Assembly (NCBI GenBank): GCA_040384325.1
Contig: JAZKJL010000003.1
Coordinates: forward strand, 124,001 to 188,000
Direction of reading: 5' to 3'
Source: JACMLX01 sp040384325
GTDB lineage: Bacteria; Gemmatimonadota; Gemmatimonadetes; Gemmatimonadales; Gemmatimonadaceae
Length of the DNA stretch: 64,000 nucleotides
The position numbers were made by a program, and so were the translations under genes. The notes beneath the pieces are model-generated. The model saw only the letters and a program-made list of their open reading frames with translations, had not been told where the DNA came from and searched no databases. The first letter of the stretch is position 1. Each line of letters begins with the position of its first letter. Of the stretch, positions 9,189 through 18,065 are shown one piece after another.

Positions 9189-10442
9189 ATGAGCACCTCC
9201 GTCGAGATCGTCACCATCGGTGATGAACTCCTCCTCGGCACGACCGTGGACACCAACGCCATCTTCCTCGCCCGTGCCCTCGGTGAGATCGGCGTGCCGA
9301 TCGCGCGGCGCGCCACGGTGGCCGACGATGCGCACGAGATCGCAGATGCGGTGCAGCAGGCGCTCGAGCGCACCGGCGGCGTGATCACCACCGGCGGTCT
9401 CGGTCCCACCGCCGATGACCTCACGCGCCCCGTGCTGGCACAGCTGTTCGGTCGCGAACTGCGTGAAGACCCGCAAATCGTGGCCGCGCTGCACGCACTC
9501 TGGGCCTCGCGCGGGCGCGGTGGCGCGTTGCCACCGAGCAACCTGCAGCAGGCACTGGTGCCGGAGGGCGCCGAGGTGCTGGCGAATGCGCAGGGCACCG
9601 CCCCCGGCCTGCGCCTCACCGACGCACAGGGACGCTGGGTGATCATGCTGCCCGGCGTGCCGCGTGAACTGCGCCACATGACCACCACCCACATCGTGCC
9701 GTGGCTGGCGGCACGCGGGAGCGGCACCGTGCTGCGTTCGCGCAGCGTGCGCACCACCAGCATCGCCGAGAGCGCGCTGGCCGAGAAACTCGGCCCGATG
9801 AAGCGTGAGGTGGAGGGGCTGCCGCTCGCGTACCTGCCGGGACACGACGGTGTCGACCTGCGCGTGACCGCACGCGGCCTGCCCGCCGACGAGGCCACGC
9901 AGCGCCTCGACGCGGCCGTGGCGCGAATCCGTGACGTGGTCGGCATTCACGCCTATGCGACCGACGGCGTGTCGATGCCGGCGGTGTTGCTCGATCTCTG
10001 TGTCGCACATGGCGACACGATCGCGGTGGCCGAGAGCTGTACCGGTGGATTGCTCGGCGCACGACTGACGGACGTGCCGGGGGCGAGTCGTGTGGTGCTC
10101 GGCGGCGTCATCGCGTATGCCGACTCGGTGAAGGAGCAGGAACTGCTCGTGTCACCGGAAGACCTGGCGCAGCACGGCGCGGTGAGCGAGCCGGTGGCGA
10201 TGCAGATGGCGCGTGGCGTGCGCGGCATGACCGGCGCCACCATCGGTGTCGGCATCACCGGCATCGCAGGGCCGGATGGTGGCACCGACGACAAGCCGGT
10301 CGGCACGGTCTGGATCGCGATCGACGTGCGTGGCGAGGTGACGACCAACCGCTCGATCTACATCGGTGACCGGTCCGAGATCCGCCATCGTGCCACGCAG
10401 GTCGCGATGGACCTGATCCGCCGGGCGCTGCTGGCGTCGTGA
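9189..10442 (+). CDS. cinA: CinA family nicotinamide-nucleotide amidohydrolase
   Basis: The 417-residue product has two domains. The N-terminal molybdopterin-binding-like (COG1058) domain begins VEIVTIGDELLLGTTVDTNA and contains GGLGPTADDLTRP. The C-terminal CinA domain contains AVAESCTGGLLGARLTDVPG and VGITGIAGPDGGT, the active-site region of NMN deamidase in the pyridine nucleotide cycle. It lies 15 bases after pgsA, an order (pgsA-cinA) seen in many bacteria. Length is normal. Confidence 0.93.
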   Translation: MSTSVEIVTIGDELLLGTTVDTNAIFLARALGEIGVPIARRATVADDAHEIADAVQQALERTGGVITTGGLGPTADDLTRPVLAQLFGRELREDPQIVAALHALWASRGRGGALPPSNLQQALVPEGAEVLANAQGTAPGLRLTDAQGRWVIMLPGVPRELRHMTTTHIVPWLAARGSGTVLRSRSVRTTSIAESALAEKLGPMKREVEGLPLAYLPGHDGVDLRVTARGLPADEATQRLDAAVARIRDVVGIHAYATDGVSMPAVLLDLCVAHGDTIAVAESCTGGLLGARLTDVPGASRVVLGGVIAYADSVKEQELLVSPEDLAQHGAVSEPVAMQMARGVRGMTGATIGVGITGIAGPDGGTDDKPVGTVWIAIDVRGEVTTNRSIYIGDRSEIRHRATQVAMDLIRRALLAS

Positions 10443-10662
10443 CGGCGCGTTCGCCCGCGATGGCGTCGCACCCAACAGTCGCCACGTGACACAACCCGGC
10501 CGCGCCCGCGTAGATTTGGCAGCACGGGCGCCGCGCGTTCCCATCAGCCTGCCAGACCGGCAGGGTGGTGCGGAACGCGAGTTGCCATCTTTCCGCCTGC
10601 ACCCCGCACGAGCCTGCCTGCCTGCGCCGCGATCGCGCGCCTGACCAATAGGAGTTCGACCG

Positions 10663-11214
10663 ATGGACGAGAACACCGCCGCCCCTGATCCGCAGATGAC
10701 CGCCCCGGTCGAGAGTCCGGTCGACGCGCCGGAGCCGCAGGGAGGGGAGGTTGCTGCGCAGGTCGAGTCGATCCGCGCGCAGCTCGACGCCGCCAACGAC
10801 AAGTACCTGCGACTCGCCGCCGAGTACGACAACTATCGCAAGCGGACGATGAAGGAGCGGCAGGACGAGCGCGGGCGTGCACAGGCCGACCTCGTGAAGC
10901 TGCTCATGGATCCACTCGACGACCTGACCCGCTTCGCCAACGTCGACGTCACCAGCGCCAGCGTGCCGATGATGGTCGAGGGTGCGGCGCTGGTCGCGCG
11001 CAAGGTGTTCAAGGAGCTGAACGCCGGTGGCCTGACGGTCATCGACCCGGCCGACCAGCCATTCGATCCGGCGCAGCACGAGGCGGTCACCACGCAGCCC
11101 GCGGCGTCGCCGGAACTCGATCACACCGTCGGCGCCGTCTACCAGGTCGGCTACATGTACAACGGCATGCTGCTCCGCCCGGCGCGCGTCGTCGTGCGGC
11201 AGTGGAACGGCTGA
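10663..11214 (+). CDS. grpE: Nucleotide exchange factor GrpE
   Basis: GrpE releases ADP from DnaK. The 183-residue protein has an acidic N terminus, a long coiled coil with LAAEYDNYRKRTMKERQDER, and a C-terminal beta domain containing VYQVGYMYNGMLLRPARVVV. A GGAG lies nine bases before the ATG. The 220-base upstream gap holds a TAGATTT -10-like hexamer near 10512, like that before the SRP RNA; no CIRCE element is visible. It forms a chaperone pair with the DnaJ gene 26 bases downstream. Confidence 0.93.
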   Translation: MDENTAAPDPQMTAPVESPVDAPEPQGGEVAAQVESIRAQLDAANDKYLRLAAEYDNYRKRTMKERQDERGRAQADLVKLLMDPLDDLTRFANVDVTSASVPMMVEGAALVARKVFKELNAGGLTVIDPADQPFDPAQHEAVTTQPAASPELDHTVGAVYQVGYMYNGMLLRPARVVVRQWNG

Positions 11215-11240
11215 TTCCCTCCACGCGCTGACGCGCGCCC

Positions 11241-12392
11241 ATGGCATCTCCCAGCGCAGACTTCTACGCCGTCCTTGGCGTCTCGTCCACCGCCACGGCG
11301 GACGAGATCAAGAAGCAGTATCGCCGGCTGGCGAAAAAGTATCATCCTGACTCCAACAAGTCGGATCCCAAGGCCGCCGAGCGATTCAAGGAGATCTCCG
11401 AGGCCTACACGGTCCTCGGCGACGAGACCAAGCGCAAGCAGTACGACGACATGCGCAAGTTCGGGTCGATGGGTGGCTTCACCGAGGCGTGGCGCAATGC
11501 GTCCACCAACACGCGGCGTCCGGGACCGGGCGGCGGTGCCGCCGGTGGTCCGACGGCCGGCTCACCTGGCAATGCACGCTTCGACGAATTCGACATCGGG
11601 GGTCTGGGCGGCCTCGGTGACCTGTTCGGCAGCGTGTTCGGCGGACGGGGCGGGCGTGCCAAGGCCAGCGAACGTGGCCCGGATGTGGAGCTCACGGTGG
11701 AGATCCCGTTCCGCACCGCAGCCACGGGCGGCAAGGTGCCGGTGGAACTGGACCTCGTCGAGGAATGCCCGGTCTGCAAGGGCAACGGCGCCGCCCCCGG
11801 CGCGCAGGTGAAGATGTGTGGCGAGTGCGGCGGTCGCGGCACGATCAGCTTCGGGCAGGGTGGCTTCGCGGTGAATCGTCCCTGTCCGGCATGCCTCGGA
11901 CGTGGCTCGATCCCGTCGGAGAAGTGCGGTGCCTGCGCTGGCGCCGGTCAGGTGCGCTCGCGTCGCAAGGTGAACATCACGGTGCCGAGTGGTGCCGAGA
12001 GTGGCACCCGCGTGCGGCTCAAGGAACAGGGCTCGCGTGGACAGAACGGCGGTGCCACCGGTGACCTGATCATCACCTTCCAGGTGTTGTCCGATCGCTC
12101 CTACACGCGCGATGGCCTCGACCTGATTCTCGGCGTGCCGATCAACATCGCGCAGGCCACGCTCGGGTCGAAGATCCAGGTCAAGACGCTGGACGGCACC
12201 AAGGTCGCGCTGCGCATCCCCGGCGGTACGCCGAGTGGCAAGCGGTTCCGCGTGCGCGGGCAGGGCATCGAGAAGGAGGGGAAGCGTGGCGACCTGCTGG
12301 TCGACGTGCAGATCACGGTGCCGGAGAAGCTGAGCGAGGAGCAGGAGAAGCTGATGCGCGACTTCGCCGAAGCGGGTGGGCTCAAGTTCTGA
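11241..12392 (+). CDS. dnaJ: Molecular chaperone DnaJ
   Basis: The 383-residue product has a J domain with the HPD tripeptide (AKKYHPDSNK, about residues 30-39). A glycine/phenylalanine-rich linker follows. The zinc-binding region contains repeats such as CPVCKGNGA, CGECGGRG, CPACLGRG and CGACAGAG, and two C-terminal client-binding domains come after it. It stimulates DnaK ATPase together with GrpE encoded just upstream. The four CxxCxGxG repeats make it a type I DnaJ rather than a CbpA-like protein. Confidence 0.93.
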   Translation: MASPSADFYAVLGVSSTATADEIKKQYRRLAKKYHPDSNKSDPKAAERFKEISEAYTVLGDETKRKQYDDMRKFGSMGGFTEAWRNASTNTRRPGPGGGAAGGPTAGSPGNARFDEFDIGGLGGLGDLFGSVFGGRGGRAKASERGPDVELTVEIPFRTAATGGKVPVELDLVEECPVCKGNGAAPGAQVKMCGECGGRGTISFGQGGFAVNRPCPACLGRGSIPSEKCGACAGAGQVRSRRKVNITVPSGAESGTRVRLKEQGSRGQNGGATGDLIITFQVLSDRSYTRDGLDLILGVPINIAQATLGSKIQVKTLDGTKVALRIPGGTPSGKRFRVRGQGIEKEGKRGDLLVDVQITVPEKLSEEQEKLMRDFAEAGGLKF

Positions 12393-12409
12393 GCGACGTC
12401 GTCACCGCT

Positions 12410-13042
12410 GTGTCGTGGGTGCGGCATCGCGAGGCGATCGAGGCGTATGCCCATCGCACCGCCGAACGGGCCGACGCCGCGCACGACCTCGCGCACCTGG
12501 CACGTGTCGTCCGTAGCGCCGCGCGCCTCGCCGAGGAGGAAGGCGCGGCGATCGACGTCGTGATGCCGGCCGCCTGGCTGCATGACTGCGTCCACGTGGC
12601 CGTGACGTCACCCGACCGCCCGCGCGCGTCGGTGATGGCAGCCGACGCCGCGGTGACGTTCCTGGCAGAGATCGGATATCCCGAGCCGTGCCACGCCGCG
12701 GTGCACCACGCGATCGCAGCGCACAGCTTCAGTGCGCGCATCGCGCCCGAGACGATCGAGGCGAAGGTCGTGCAGGATGCCGACCGCCTCGACGCCATCG
12801 GCGCGATCGGCATCGCACGCTGCCTGATGCTGGGCGGGCAGCTCGGGCGCGTGTTGTACGACGCCGACGATCCGTTCGCCGAGCGGCGTGAGCCGAGTGA
12901 CCGCGTGTCGAGCCTCGACCACTTCTACACCAAGCTGCTGACGCTCGCGGGCACGATGCAGACGCCGTCCGGTCGGCGCGAGGCCGAGCGCCGCACCGGC
13001 TTCATGTCGGCCTATCTCGGGCAGCTGCGCAGCGAGATCTGA
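12410..13042 (+). CDS. HD domain phosphohydrolase
   Basis: The 210-residue product is an HD-superfamily metal-dependent phosphohydrolase. The metal ligands appear as AHDLAHLARVV (first histidine-aspartate pair) and AAWLHDCVHVAV (the HD motif), followed by HHAIAAHSF and QDADRLDAIGAIGIAR. This arrangement matches the YedJ-like group; the substrate is unknown. It begins at a GTG 17 bases after dnaJ and ends before a strong hairpin. Confidence 0.85.
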   Translation: MSWVRHREAIEAYAHRTAERADAAHDLAHLARVVRSAARLAEEEGAAIDVVMPAAWLHDCVHVAVTSPDRPRASVMAADAAVTFLAEIGYPEPCHAAVHHAIAAHSFSARIAPETIEAKVVQDADRLDAIGAIGIARCLMLGGQLGRVLYDADDPFAERREPSDRVSSLDHFYTKLLTLAGTMQTPSGRREAERRTGFMSAYLGQLRSEI

Positions 13043-13056
13043 CCGCGTCGAACGAC

Positions 13057-13087
13057 GAAACGCCGACGCGTGCTGCGCCGGCGTTTC
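13057..13087. terminator. Hairpin between convergent genes
   Basis: GAAACGCCG at 13057-13065 pairs perfectly with CGGCGTTTC at 13079-13087 around a 13-base loop. It lies between the HD-domain gene (plus) and the CBS-domain gene (minus), so it can serve as a bidirectional terminator; the AAA/TTT ends of the arms give short U-rich tails in both directions. Confidence 0.65.
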
Positions 13088-13108
13088 ACGAGGACGGGTG
13101 TCGCGCGC

Positions 13109-13543
13109 TCAGCGCACGTCGAAGACGTACTTCTCGAGCTGCTCGATCTGCGCCTCGGCCTGCGCCACCTCGAAGGCGAGGATGTCGCCGGAGGTGACCA
13201 TGCCGACCAGGCCACCGTCGTGCACCACCGGCAGGTGGCGCACCCGTCGCGTGCTCATCATCGCGCGACAGACCGCGATCTGCACGTCGGCGGTGATGGT
13301 GAGGCAGTCGGAGGTCATCACGTCGCTCACCAGCGTGGTGGCCGGGTCGCGCTTGGCGGCCACCACGCGCCGCATGATGTCGCGTTCGGTGAAGATCCCG
13401 ACCAGCGCGTGGTCCTGCATCACGACCACGCCGCCGATGCCCTTCTCGTTCATCAGGTGCGCGGCATCGAGCACGGTGTGTTCCGGCGCGACGGACACGA
13501 CGGCAGTACCCTTTCTGCTGAGCAGGTCACGGACAGTGGACAT
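13109..13543 (-). CDS. CBS domain-pair protein
   Basis: The 144-residue product is almost entirely two CBS motifs: VSVAPEHTVLDAAHLMNEKG with VGIFTERDIMRRVV, then VSDVMTSDCLTITADVQIAV with VGMVTSGDILAFEVAQ. Free-standing CBS pairs bind adenosine nucleotides and regulate other proteins. The partner is unknown. It is transcribed towards the HD gene and is separated from mnmA by 81 bases without obvious features. Confidence 0.85.
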   Translation of the reverse strand: MSTVRDLLSRKGTAVVSVAPEHTVLDAAHLMNEKGIGGVVVMQDHALVGIFTERDIMRRVVAAKRDPATTLVSDVMTSDCLTITADVQIAVCRAMMSTRRVRHLPVVHDGGLVGMVTSGDILAFEVAQAEAQIEQLEKYVFDVR

Positions 13544-13624
13544 GCAATGGCCTCGTGAGCGGTTGTCCTCGGAGCATATCGCGCGGGACAGGCACCCGCC
13601 AGACGCGGAACGCCCGACGCCAGC

Positions 13625-14734
13625 TCAGGCCAGAATCGGCAGGGGAAGCCGTCGCGCTGCGCGACGGCCCGACTCGATGAATCCCCCGCCCAGCACGCGA
13701 TCACCGTCGTACAGCACCATCGACTGTCCCGGCGTGATCGCGCTCAGCGGCGCATCCAGGGCGAGCTCGATCTCGTCGCCATCCAGCCGCACGATCTCGG
13801 CGGGGACCGGCGTGGCGCGGTGCCGGTGCTGCACCTGCACCCGGTCGCCGACCTGCAGTGGGTCGGCGCACATCCAGCGCACGCCGCGCGCCACCAGCCC
13901 GCGTCCCAGCAGCGCGTCGCGCGGGCCGAGCACCACCGCGCGCGTCTCCGGCTCGATGGCGACCACGAACATCGGCGCCGCGAAGCCGCCGGGCACACCT
14001 TTGCGTTGCCCGATCGTGAACCGCGCGAAGCCATCGTGTTCGCCGACCGGCGTGCCGTCCTCCAGCACGAACGGACCGCGCTGCAGTGCCGGTGCGGCGT
14101 CACCGAGTTCGCGACGGATCACCTTGACATGGTCGCCATCGGGCACGAAACAGATGTCCTGGCTCTCGACCTTCTCGGCAATCACCTCGAGCCCGAGCCG
14201 ATGGGCCATCGCGCGCGTCTCGGCCTTGGTCTGGTGGCCGACCGGAAGCAGCAGGCGTTGCACGACGTCGCGTGCCACGCCCCAGAGGAAATAGGTCTGG
14301 TCCTTGCCGTGATCGAGGCCGCGATACAGGTCGCCGTCGATCGCGCGCGCGTAATGGCCGGTGGCGATCCAGTCGCACTCCAGCGCCGCCGCCTTGGCTG
14401 CCAAGTCGCGGAACTTGGTGAACGTGTTGCAGCGCACGCAGGGAATCGGCGTGCGGCCGCGACTGTATTCGTCCACGAAATCCTGCACCACGTCGCGACC
14501 GAACGCACTCTCGAGGTTGAGCACGTAGTGCGGCACGCCGAGCTGCTGGCAGACGCGGCGCGCGTCGTTCACGCTGTCCAGCGAGCAGCAGGGCCGGTCG
14601 GGCAGGTCCTCACCGTGGCAGAACAGCTTCATGGTGGCGCCGATCACGTCGTAGCCCTGCTCGTGCAGCAGCGCCGCGGCGACGGAACTGTCCACGCCAC
14701 CGCTCATCGCCACCAACACCTTGCGACCGCGCAT
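13625..14734 (-). CDS. mnmA: tRNA-specific 2-thiouridylase MnmA
   Basis: MnmA installs sulfur at U34 of Lys, Glu and Gln tRNAs. The 369-residue product has the PP-loop VLVAMSGGVDSSVAAALL at the N terminus and catalytic cysteines in RTPIPCVRCNTFTKF and SQDICFVPDGDH. The cysteine desulfurase gene lies three bases upstream on the same strand and is a plausible sulfur donor for the same reaction. Confidence 0.95.
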   Translation of the reverse strand: MRGRKVLVAMSGGVDSSVAAALLHEQGYDVIGATMKLFCHGEDLPDRPCCSLDSVNDARRVCQQLGVPHYVLNLESAFGRDVVQDFVDEYSRGRTPIPCVRCNTFTKFRDLAAKAAALECDWIATGHYARAIDGDLYRGLDHGKDQTYFLWGVARDVVQRLLLPVGHQTKAETRAMAHRLGLEVIAEKVESQDICFVPDGDHVKVIRRELGDAAPALQRGPFVLEDGTPVGEHDGFARFTIGQRKGVPGGFAAPMFVVAIEPETRAVVLGPRDALLGRGLVARGVRWMCADPLQVGDRVQVQHRHRATPVPAEIVRLDGDEIELALDAPLSAITPGQSMVLYDGDRVLGGGFIESGRRAARRLPLPILA

Positions 14735-14737
14735 CTC

Positions 14738-15898
14738 CTACGCGGCGCCAGCGAGGCGCCGTGCCTTCTCGACCAGGGCGGGGAACACCTCGCACACGCG
14801 CGCGATGTCGGCGTCGGTGCTCAGCATGCCGACAGACAGGCGCACCGCCGCGCCGGCCAGGTTGCGCGACACACCCATCGCACTCAGCACATGACTCGGC
14901 GACACGCTCCCGCTCTGGCACGCCGAGCCGCCGCTGGCGGCGATGCCGGCCAGGTCGAGCGCCATCAGCAGGCTCTCGCTGTCGGTGCCGGGCACGCTCA
15001 GGTTCAGGATGTGCGGCGCTCGAGTGGCGGCCAGACCGTGGACGACCGCATCCGGCACGCGCGCGAGGATCGCGGCCTGCAACGCATCGCGCATCGCGCC
15101 CAGTCGCGCACATTCGTGCTCGCGTTCCGCGAGTTGCAACTCGGCGGCGACCGCCAGTGCCACCGCGAACGCCACGTTCTCCGTGCCCGGACGGCGCCCG
15201 CGATCCTGCGACCCGCCGTGGAAGAGCGGCTCGAACGGCGTGCCGCGACGGATGTACATCGCGCCGATGCCCTTCGGGGCGCCGATCTTGTGGCCGCTGA
15301 GCGAGAGCAGGTCGATCGGCAGTGCGGTCAAGTCGATCGGCAGCTTGCCGAACGCCTGCACCGCGTCGGTGTGCATCAGGGCGCCGACGCTCCTCGCGCG
15401 CGCGCCGATTATCGGCACGTCCTGCACCACGCCGATCTCGTTGTTGATCCACATCACCGAACAGACTGCGACCCCGTCGTCCACCAGCGCGTCGATCGAG
15501 GCGGGGACGATCATGCCGTCGGCGTCGATCGGGAACAGCCGCTCCTCGCCGCCCTCACGCGCCACCTGGTGCACCACCTCGAGCACCGCCTTGTGCTCGG
15601 TGGGACTGGTGACCACGGCGTTGCGCCCGTGCTGCCGCCGCGTGCGCCACGGCCCGATGATGGCGAGGTTGTCGCCTTCGGTACCGCCGGAGGTGAAGAC
15701 GATCTCGTCCGGTTGCGCCTTGAGACAGGCCGCGATGCGAGAGCGGGCTTCGTCCAGTGCGGTGCGGGCGTCACGACCCCAGCGATGCACGCTGGACGGG
15801 TTGCCGAAGCGAGCGCCGAAGAACGGCGTCATCGCCTCCAGCACTTCCGGCCGGACTGGCGTGGTGGCGGCGTGGTCGAGGTAGATGGGCGGGGCCAT
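14738..15898 (-). CDS. Cysteine desulfurase (NifS/IscS family)
   Basis: The 386-residue PLP enzyme converts cysteine to alanine and an enzyme-bound persulfide. It shows IYLDHAATTPVRPEVLEAM at the N terminus, the PLP lysine in LLSLSGHKIGAPKGIGA, and the active-site cysteine in ASGGSACQSGSVSPSHVL. The gene sits directly before mnmA, which suggests a role in tRNA thiolation; it could also serve iron-sulfur cluster assembly for the many Fe-S proteins encoded nearby. Confidence 0.92.
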   Translation of the reverse strand: MAPPIYLDHAATTPVRPEVLEAMTPFFGARFGNPSSVHRWGRDARTALDEARSRIAACLKAQPDEIVFTSGGTEGDNLAIIGPWRTRRQHGRNAVVTSPTEHKAVLEVVHQVAREGGEERLFPIDADGMIVPASIDALVDDGVAVCSVMWINNEIGVVQDVPIIGARARSVGALMHTDAVQAFGKLPIDLTALPIDLLSLSGHKIGAPKGIGAMYIRRGTPFEPLFHGGSQDRGRRPGTENVAFAVALAVAAELQLAEREHECARLGAMRDALQAAILARVPDAVVHGLAATRAPHILNLSVPGTDSESLLMALDLAGIAASGGSACQSGSVSPSHVLSAMGVSRNLAGAAVRLSVGMLSTDADIARVCEVFPALVEKARRLAGAA

Positions 15899-15931
15899 GC
15901 CGGGGAAGATAGGACCGGCGGGTCGGATGTC

Positions 15932-16570
15932 CTACGGCCGAAGCGGCTCCAGCACGGCGCGGATCGGGGCGGCATCGGCACCTGCCACCAGCAGCGGATA
16001 GGCGGTGAGGTGGTAGGCGCCGACCTCCACGCCCTCGAGCTGGAGGTTCTCGACCAGGAAGGCGCCACCGTCGAACAGGGCGTGATGCACCGCCAAATCG
16101 GTGGCCTGCCGAGGGTCCACGCTGGGCGCATCCACGCCGAGGAGGCGCAATCCGGCGCGCGTGAGCCACGCCGCGGCAGCGGGGGTCAGGCTCGGCCACG
16201 CCGCCGGGAAGGTGCCCTCCGCCACCGTGCGACCGGTGCGGAGCAGCACACGCGTCGGCACTGCCTGACCCTCCAGCGCGGTCTGGAGCCACTCGGTGGT
16301 CAACGTGGGGCCGTCACCGGCGTCACGCGCATCGAGCACCGTGGCGGGGCCGCAGAAGGCCTCCAGCGGCAACGCCTCGCTCGGCGCCCCGTCGATGCGC
16401 ACATGCAGCGGGGCGTCGGCGTGTGTGCCGACGTGCAGGCTGGTGGTGACCTTGCCGACGTTCACGCTCGCGCCGGCCGCCATGTCCCACGCCCAGCCAC
16501 ACGAGAAGGGCGTGTCGCCGGGCCATTCCGGTGTACCAGCGCCCATCGCGATCGTGATGTCGTGCCGCAT
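15932..16570 (-). CDS. kynB: Cyclase family protein, probable kynurenine formamidase
   Basis: The 212-residue product has the zinc-binding pattern of the KynB/cyclase family, TSLHVGTHADAPLHV (H-x-G-T-H-x-D-x-P-x-H). KynB hydrolyses N-formylkynurenine to kynurenine and formate. The ATG overlaps the kynA stop codon, and this neighbourhood strongly supports the assignment. No kynureninase gene is present in the window. Confidence 0.88.
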   Translation of the reverse strand: MRHDITIAMGAGTPEWPGDTPFSCGWAWDMAAGASVNVGKVTTSLHVGTHADAPLHVRIDGAPSEALPLEAFCGPATVLDARDAGDGPTLTTEWLQTALEGQAVPTRVLLRTGRTVAEGTFPAAWPSLTPAAAAWLTRAGLRLLGVDAPSVDPRQATDLAVHHALFDGGAFLVENLQLEGVEVGAYHLTAYPLLVAGADAAPIRAVLEPLRP

Positions 16571-17301
16571 CACCGCGAGGCGCCGTAGAACTTGGCGCGC
16601 ACCGCCCACAGGGCGGGGAAGAAGCGATTCTGCAGCGTGCGGTTGAGGTACTTCGCGCCCAGCGTGCCGCCGGTGCCGCCGGTCTGCGGACCGATGATGC
16701 GCTCCACCAGCTGCACGTGCAGGAAGCGCCACTGTGCGAACTGCTGCTCGTAGGCCAGCAGCCCCTCGGCCAGCTGCGCCAGCGGGCCATGTTCGTGCTC
16801 GGTGTAGACCTGCTCCAGCGTCAGGCCGGCGCGCTGCACCATCGTCAGGTACTGCTCCTGCATCAGCGGCGCGTCGAGCGCCTTCTGCACCAGCGCCGGC
16901 GGATCGCCATGTTCGCGGATGACCTGCAGGAAGTGTTCGTCGCGCAGGCCGCTGCGGGCCTCGATGGCGCGGAACTGGTCGCTCTGCGAACCGCTCGACG
17001 TGCCGAGGTAGCCGCGGAACTGCGCGAAGCGCTGCGGGGGCAGCGTATCGAGCGCGGACAGCTGCTGGCTGACGATGTTCACCAGCACGTTGATGCGCGT
17101 GATGCTCGACACCGCACGCGGGGCATCGTTGGCGTCCATCGCCTCCGACAGGTGATCCATCTCGTGCAGGAGCACTTTGAACCAGAGCTCACTGGCCTGG
17201 TGCACGATGATGAAGAGCAACTCGTCGGGATGCTCCGGCTTCGACTGCACCTGCTGCAGCGTGAGCAGGTCGGTCAGCATCAGGTACTGGGCGTAATCCA
17301 C
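16570..17301 (-). CDS. kynA: Tryptophan 2,3-dioxygenase
   Basis: This heme enzyme of 243 residues opens the tryptophan indole ring to N-formylkynurenine. Family signatures are DYAQYLMLTDLLTLQ at the N terminus, FIIVHQASELWFKVLLHEMD with the substrate-contacting histidine, FRGYLGTSSGSQSDQFR, and GTGGTLGAKYLNRTL near the C terminus. The length is slightly short for the family but all conserved blocks are present. It is translationally coupled to kynB. Confidence 0.93.
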   Translation of the reverse strand: MDYAQYLMLTDLLTLQQVQSKPEHPDELLFIIVHQASELWFKVLLHEMDHLSEAMDANDAPRAVSSITRINVLVNIVSQQLSALDTLPPQRFAQFRGYLGTSSGSQSDQFRAIEARSGLRDEHFLQVIREHGDPPALVQKALDAPLMQEQYLTMVQRAGLTLEQVYTEHEHGPLAQLAEGLLAYEQQFAQWRFLHVQLVERIIGPQTGGTGGTLGAKYLNRTLQNRFFPALWAVRAKFYGASR

Positions 17302-17308
17302 GGCGGCC

Positions 17309-18031
17309 TCAGAAGGTGGAGACGTCGAGCGCGGCGATGTCTCGCACGCGCAGCGTCTCGGTGGTGTGGAACGGCTCGCCGTAGCGGGCGCGAATCAGCG
17401 TGCCGTAGTGCGCGGCCTGGTGCCGGATGATGTCGGGAAGCGGCTCACCGTTCGGGTACACCTCGCCGGCCTGCGTCAGGCCGTCGAACTGCGAGTGATA
17501 GGCGCGGATCGCGGCCAGCTTCTGCTCGAAGACGTCGCTGATGTCCACCACGAACGACGGCACGATCGCATCTTCGCGGAACGACATCGCGTGCACGACC
17601 TTGCGTGGCCGGAATGCCGGCAGCTCGGGCACCAGGTTCTTCAGACCCGACAGGAAACAGGCATCGCGCACCAGCTGCGCAGCGGCGATGTGATCGGGAT
17701 GACGTCCCTGCCGGGCGTGGGTGATGACGATGATGGGCCGATGCCGCCGGATGGCACGGATCACTACCTCCCGCGCCTCGGGCGAGTTCACCAGGTGCGC
17801 GTCGGGCAGGTGCAGGTTCTCGCGCACCGACACGCCGAGGATGCGCGCCGCCTCCTGCGCCTCGGCGGCCCGCAACGACACCGTGCCGCGGCTGCCGGTC
17901 TCGCCGGCGGTGAGGTCCACGATGCCGGTGCGTCGGCCGAGTGCCGCGCTCGCCAGCAGCGTGCCGCCACAGGTCAGTTCGACATCGTCGGGGTGCGACA
18001 TGATCGCCAGTACGTCGAGTGACTCCGTCAT
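17309..18031 (-). CDS. bshB1: LmbE-type N-acetylglucosaminyl-malate deacetylase (bacillithiol)
   Basis: The 240-residue zinc hydrolase has AIMSHPDDVELTCGGTLLAS near the N terminus and THARQGRHPDHIAAAQLV in the middle, the two metal-binding blocks of the LmbE/PIG-L family. ALGRRTGIVDLTAGETGSRGT between them fits BshB1, which deacetylates GlcNAc-malate in bacillithiol synthesis. It is seven bases from kynA and 34 bases after hemG on the same strand. Confidence 0.88.
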   Translation of the reverse strand: MTESLDVLAIMSHPDDVELTCGGTLLASAALGRRTGIVDLTAGETGSRGTVSLRAAEAQEAARILGVSVRENLHLPDAHLVNSPEAREVVIRAIRRHRPIIVITHARQGRHPDHIAAAQLVRDACFLSGLKNLVPELPAFRPRKVVHAMSFREDAIVPSFVVDISDVFEQKLAAIRAYHSQFDGLTQAGEVYPNGEPLPDIIRHQAAHYGTLIRARYGEPFHTTETLRVRDIAALDVSTF

Positions 18032-18065
18032 GCGGGCAAACTACACGGCGGTGCCGAGGCGGGTG

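Noticed and set aside
10443..10662. CIRCE or other HrcA operator before grpE
   Set aside because: No TTAGCACTC-N9-GAGTGCTAA or near match is present.
13820..16588. A 922-codon open frame on the plus strand across mnmA, cysteine desulfurase and kynB
   Set aside because: It is arginine/histidine-rich and antisense to three well-recognised genes, the usual artefact of high-GC codon bias.
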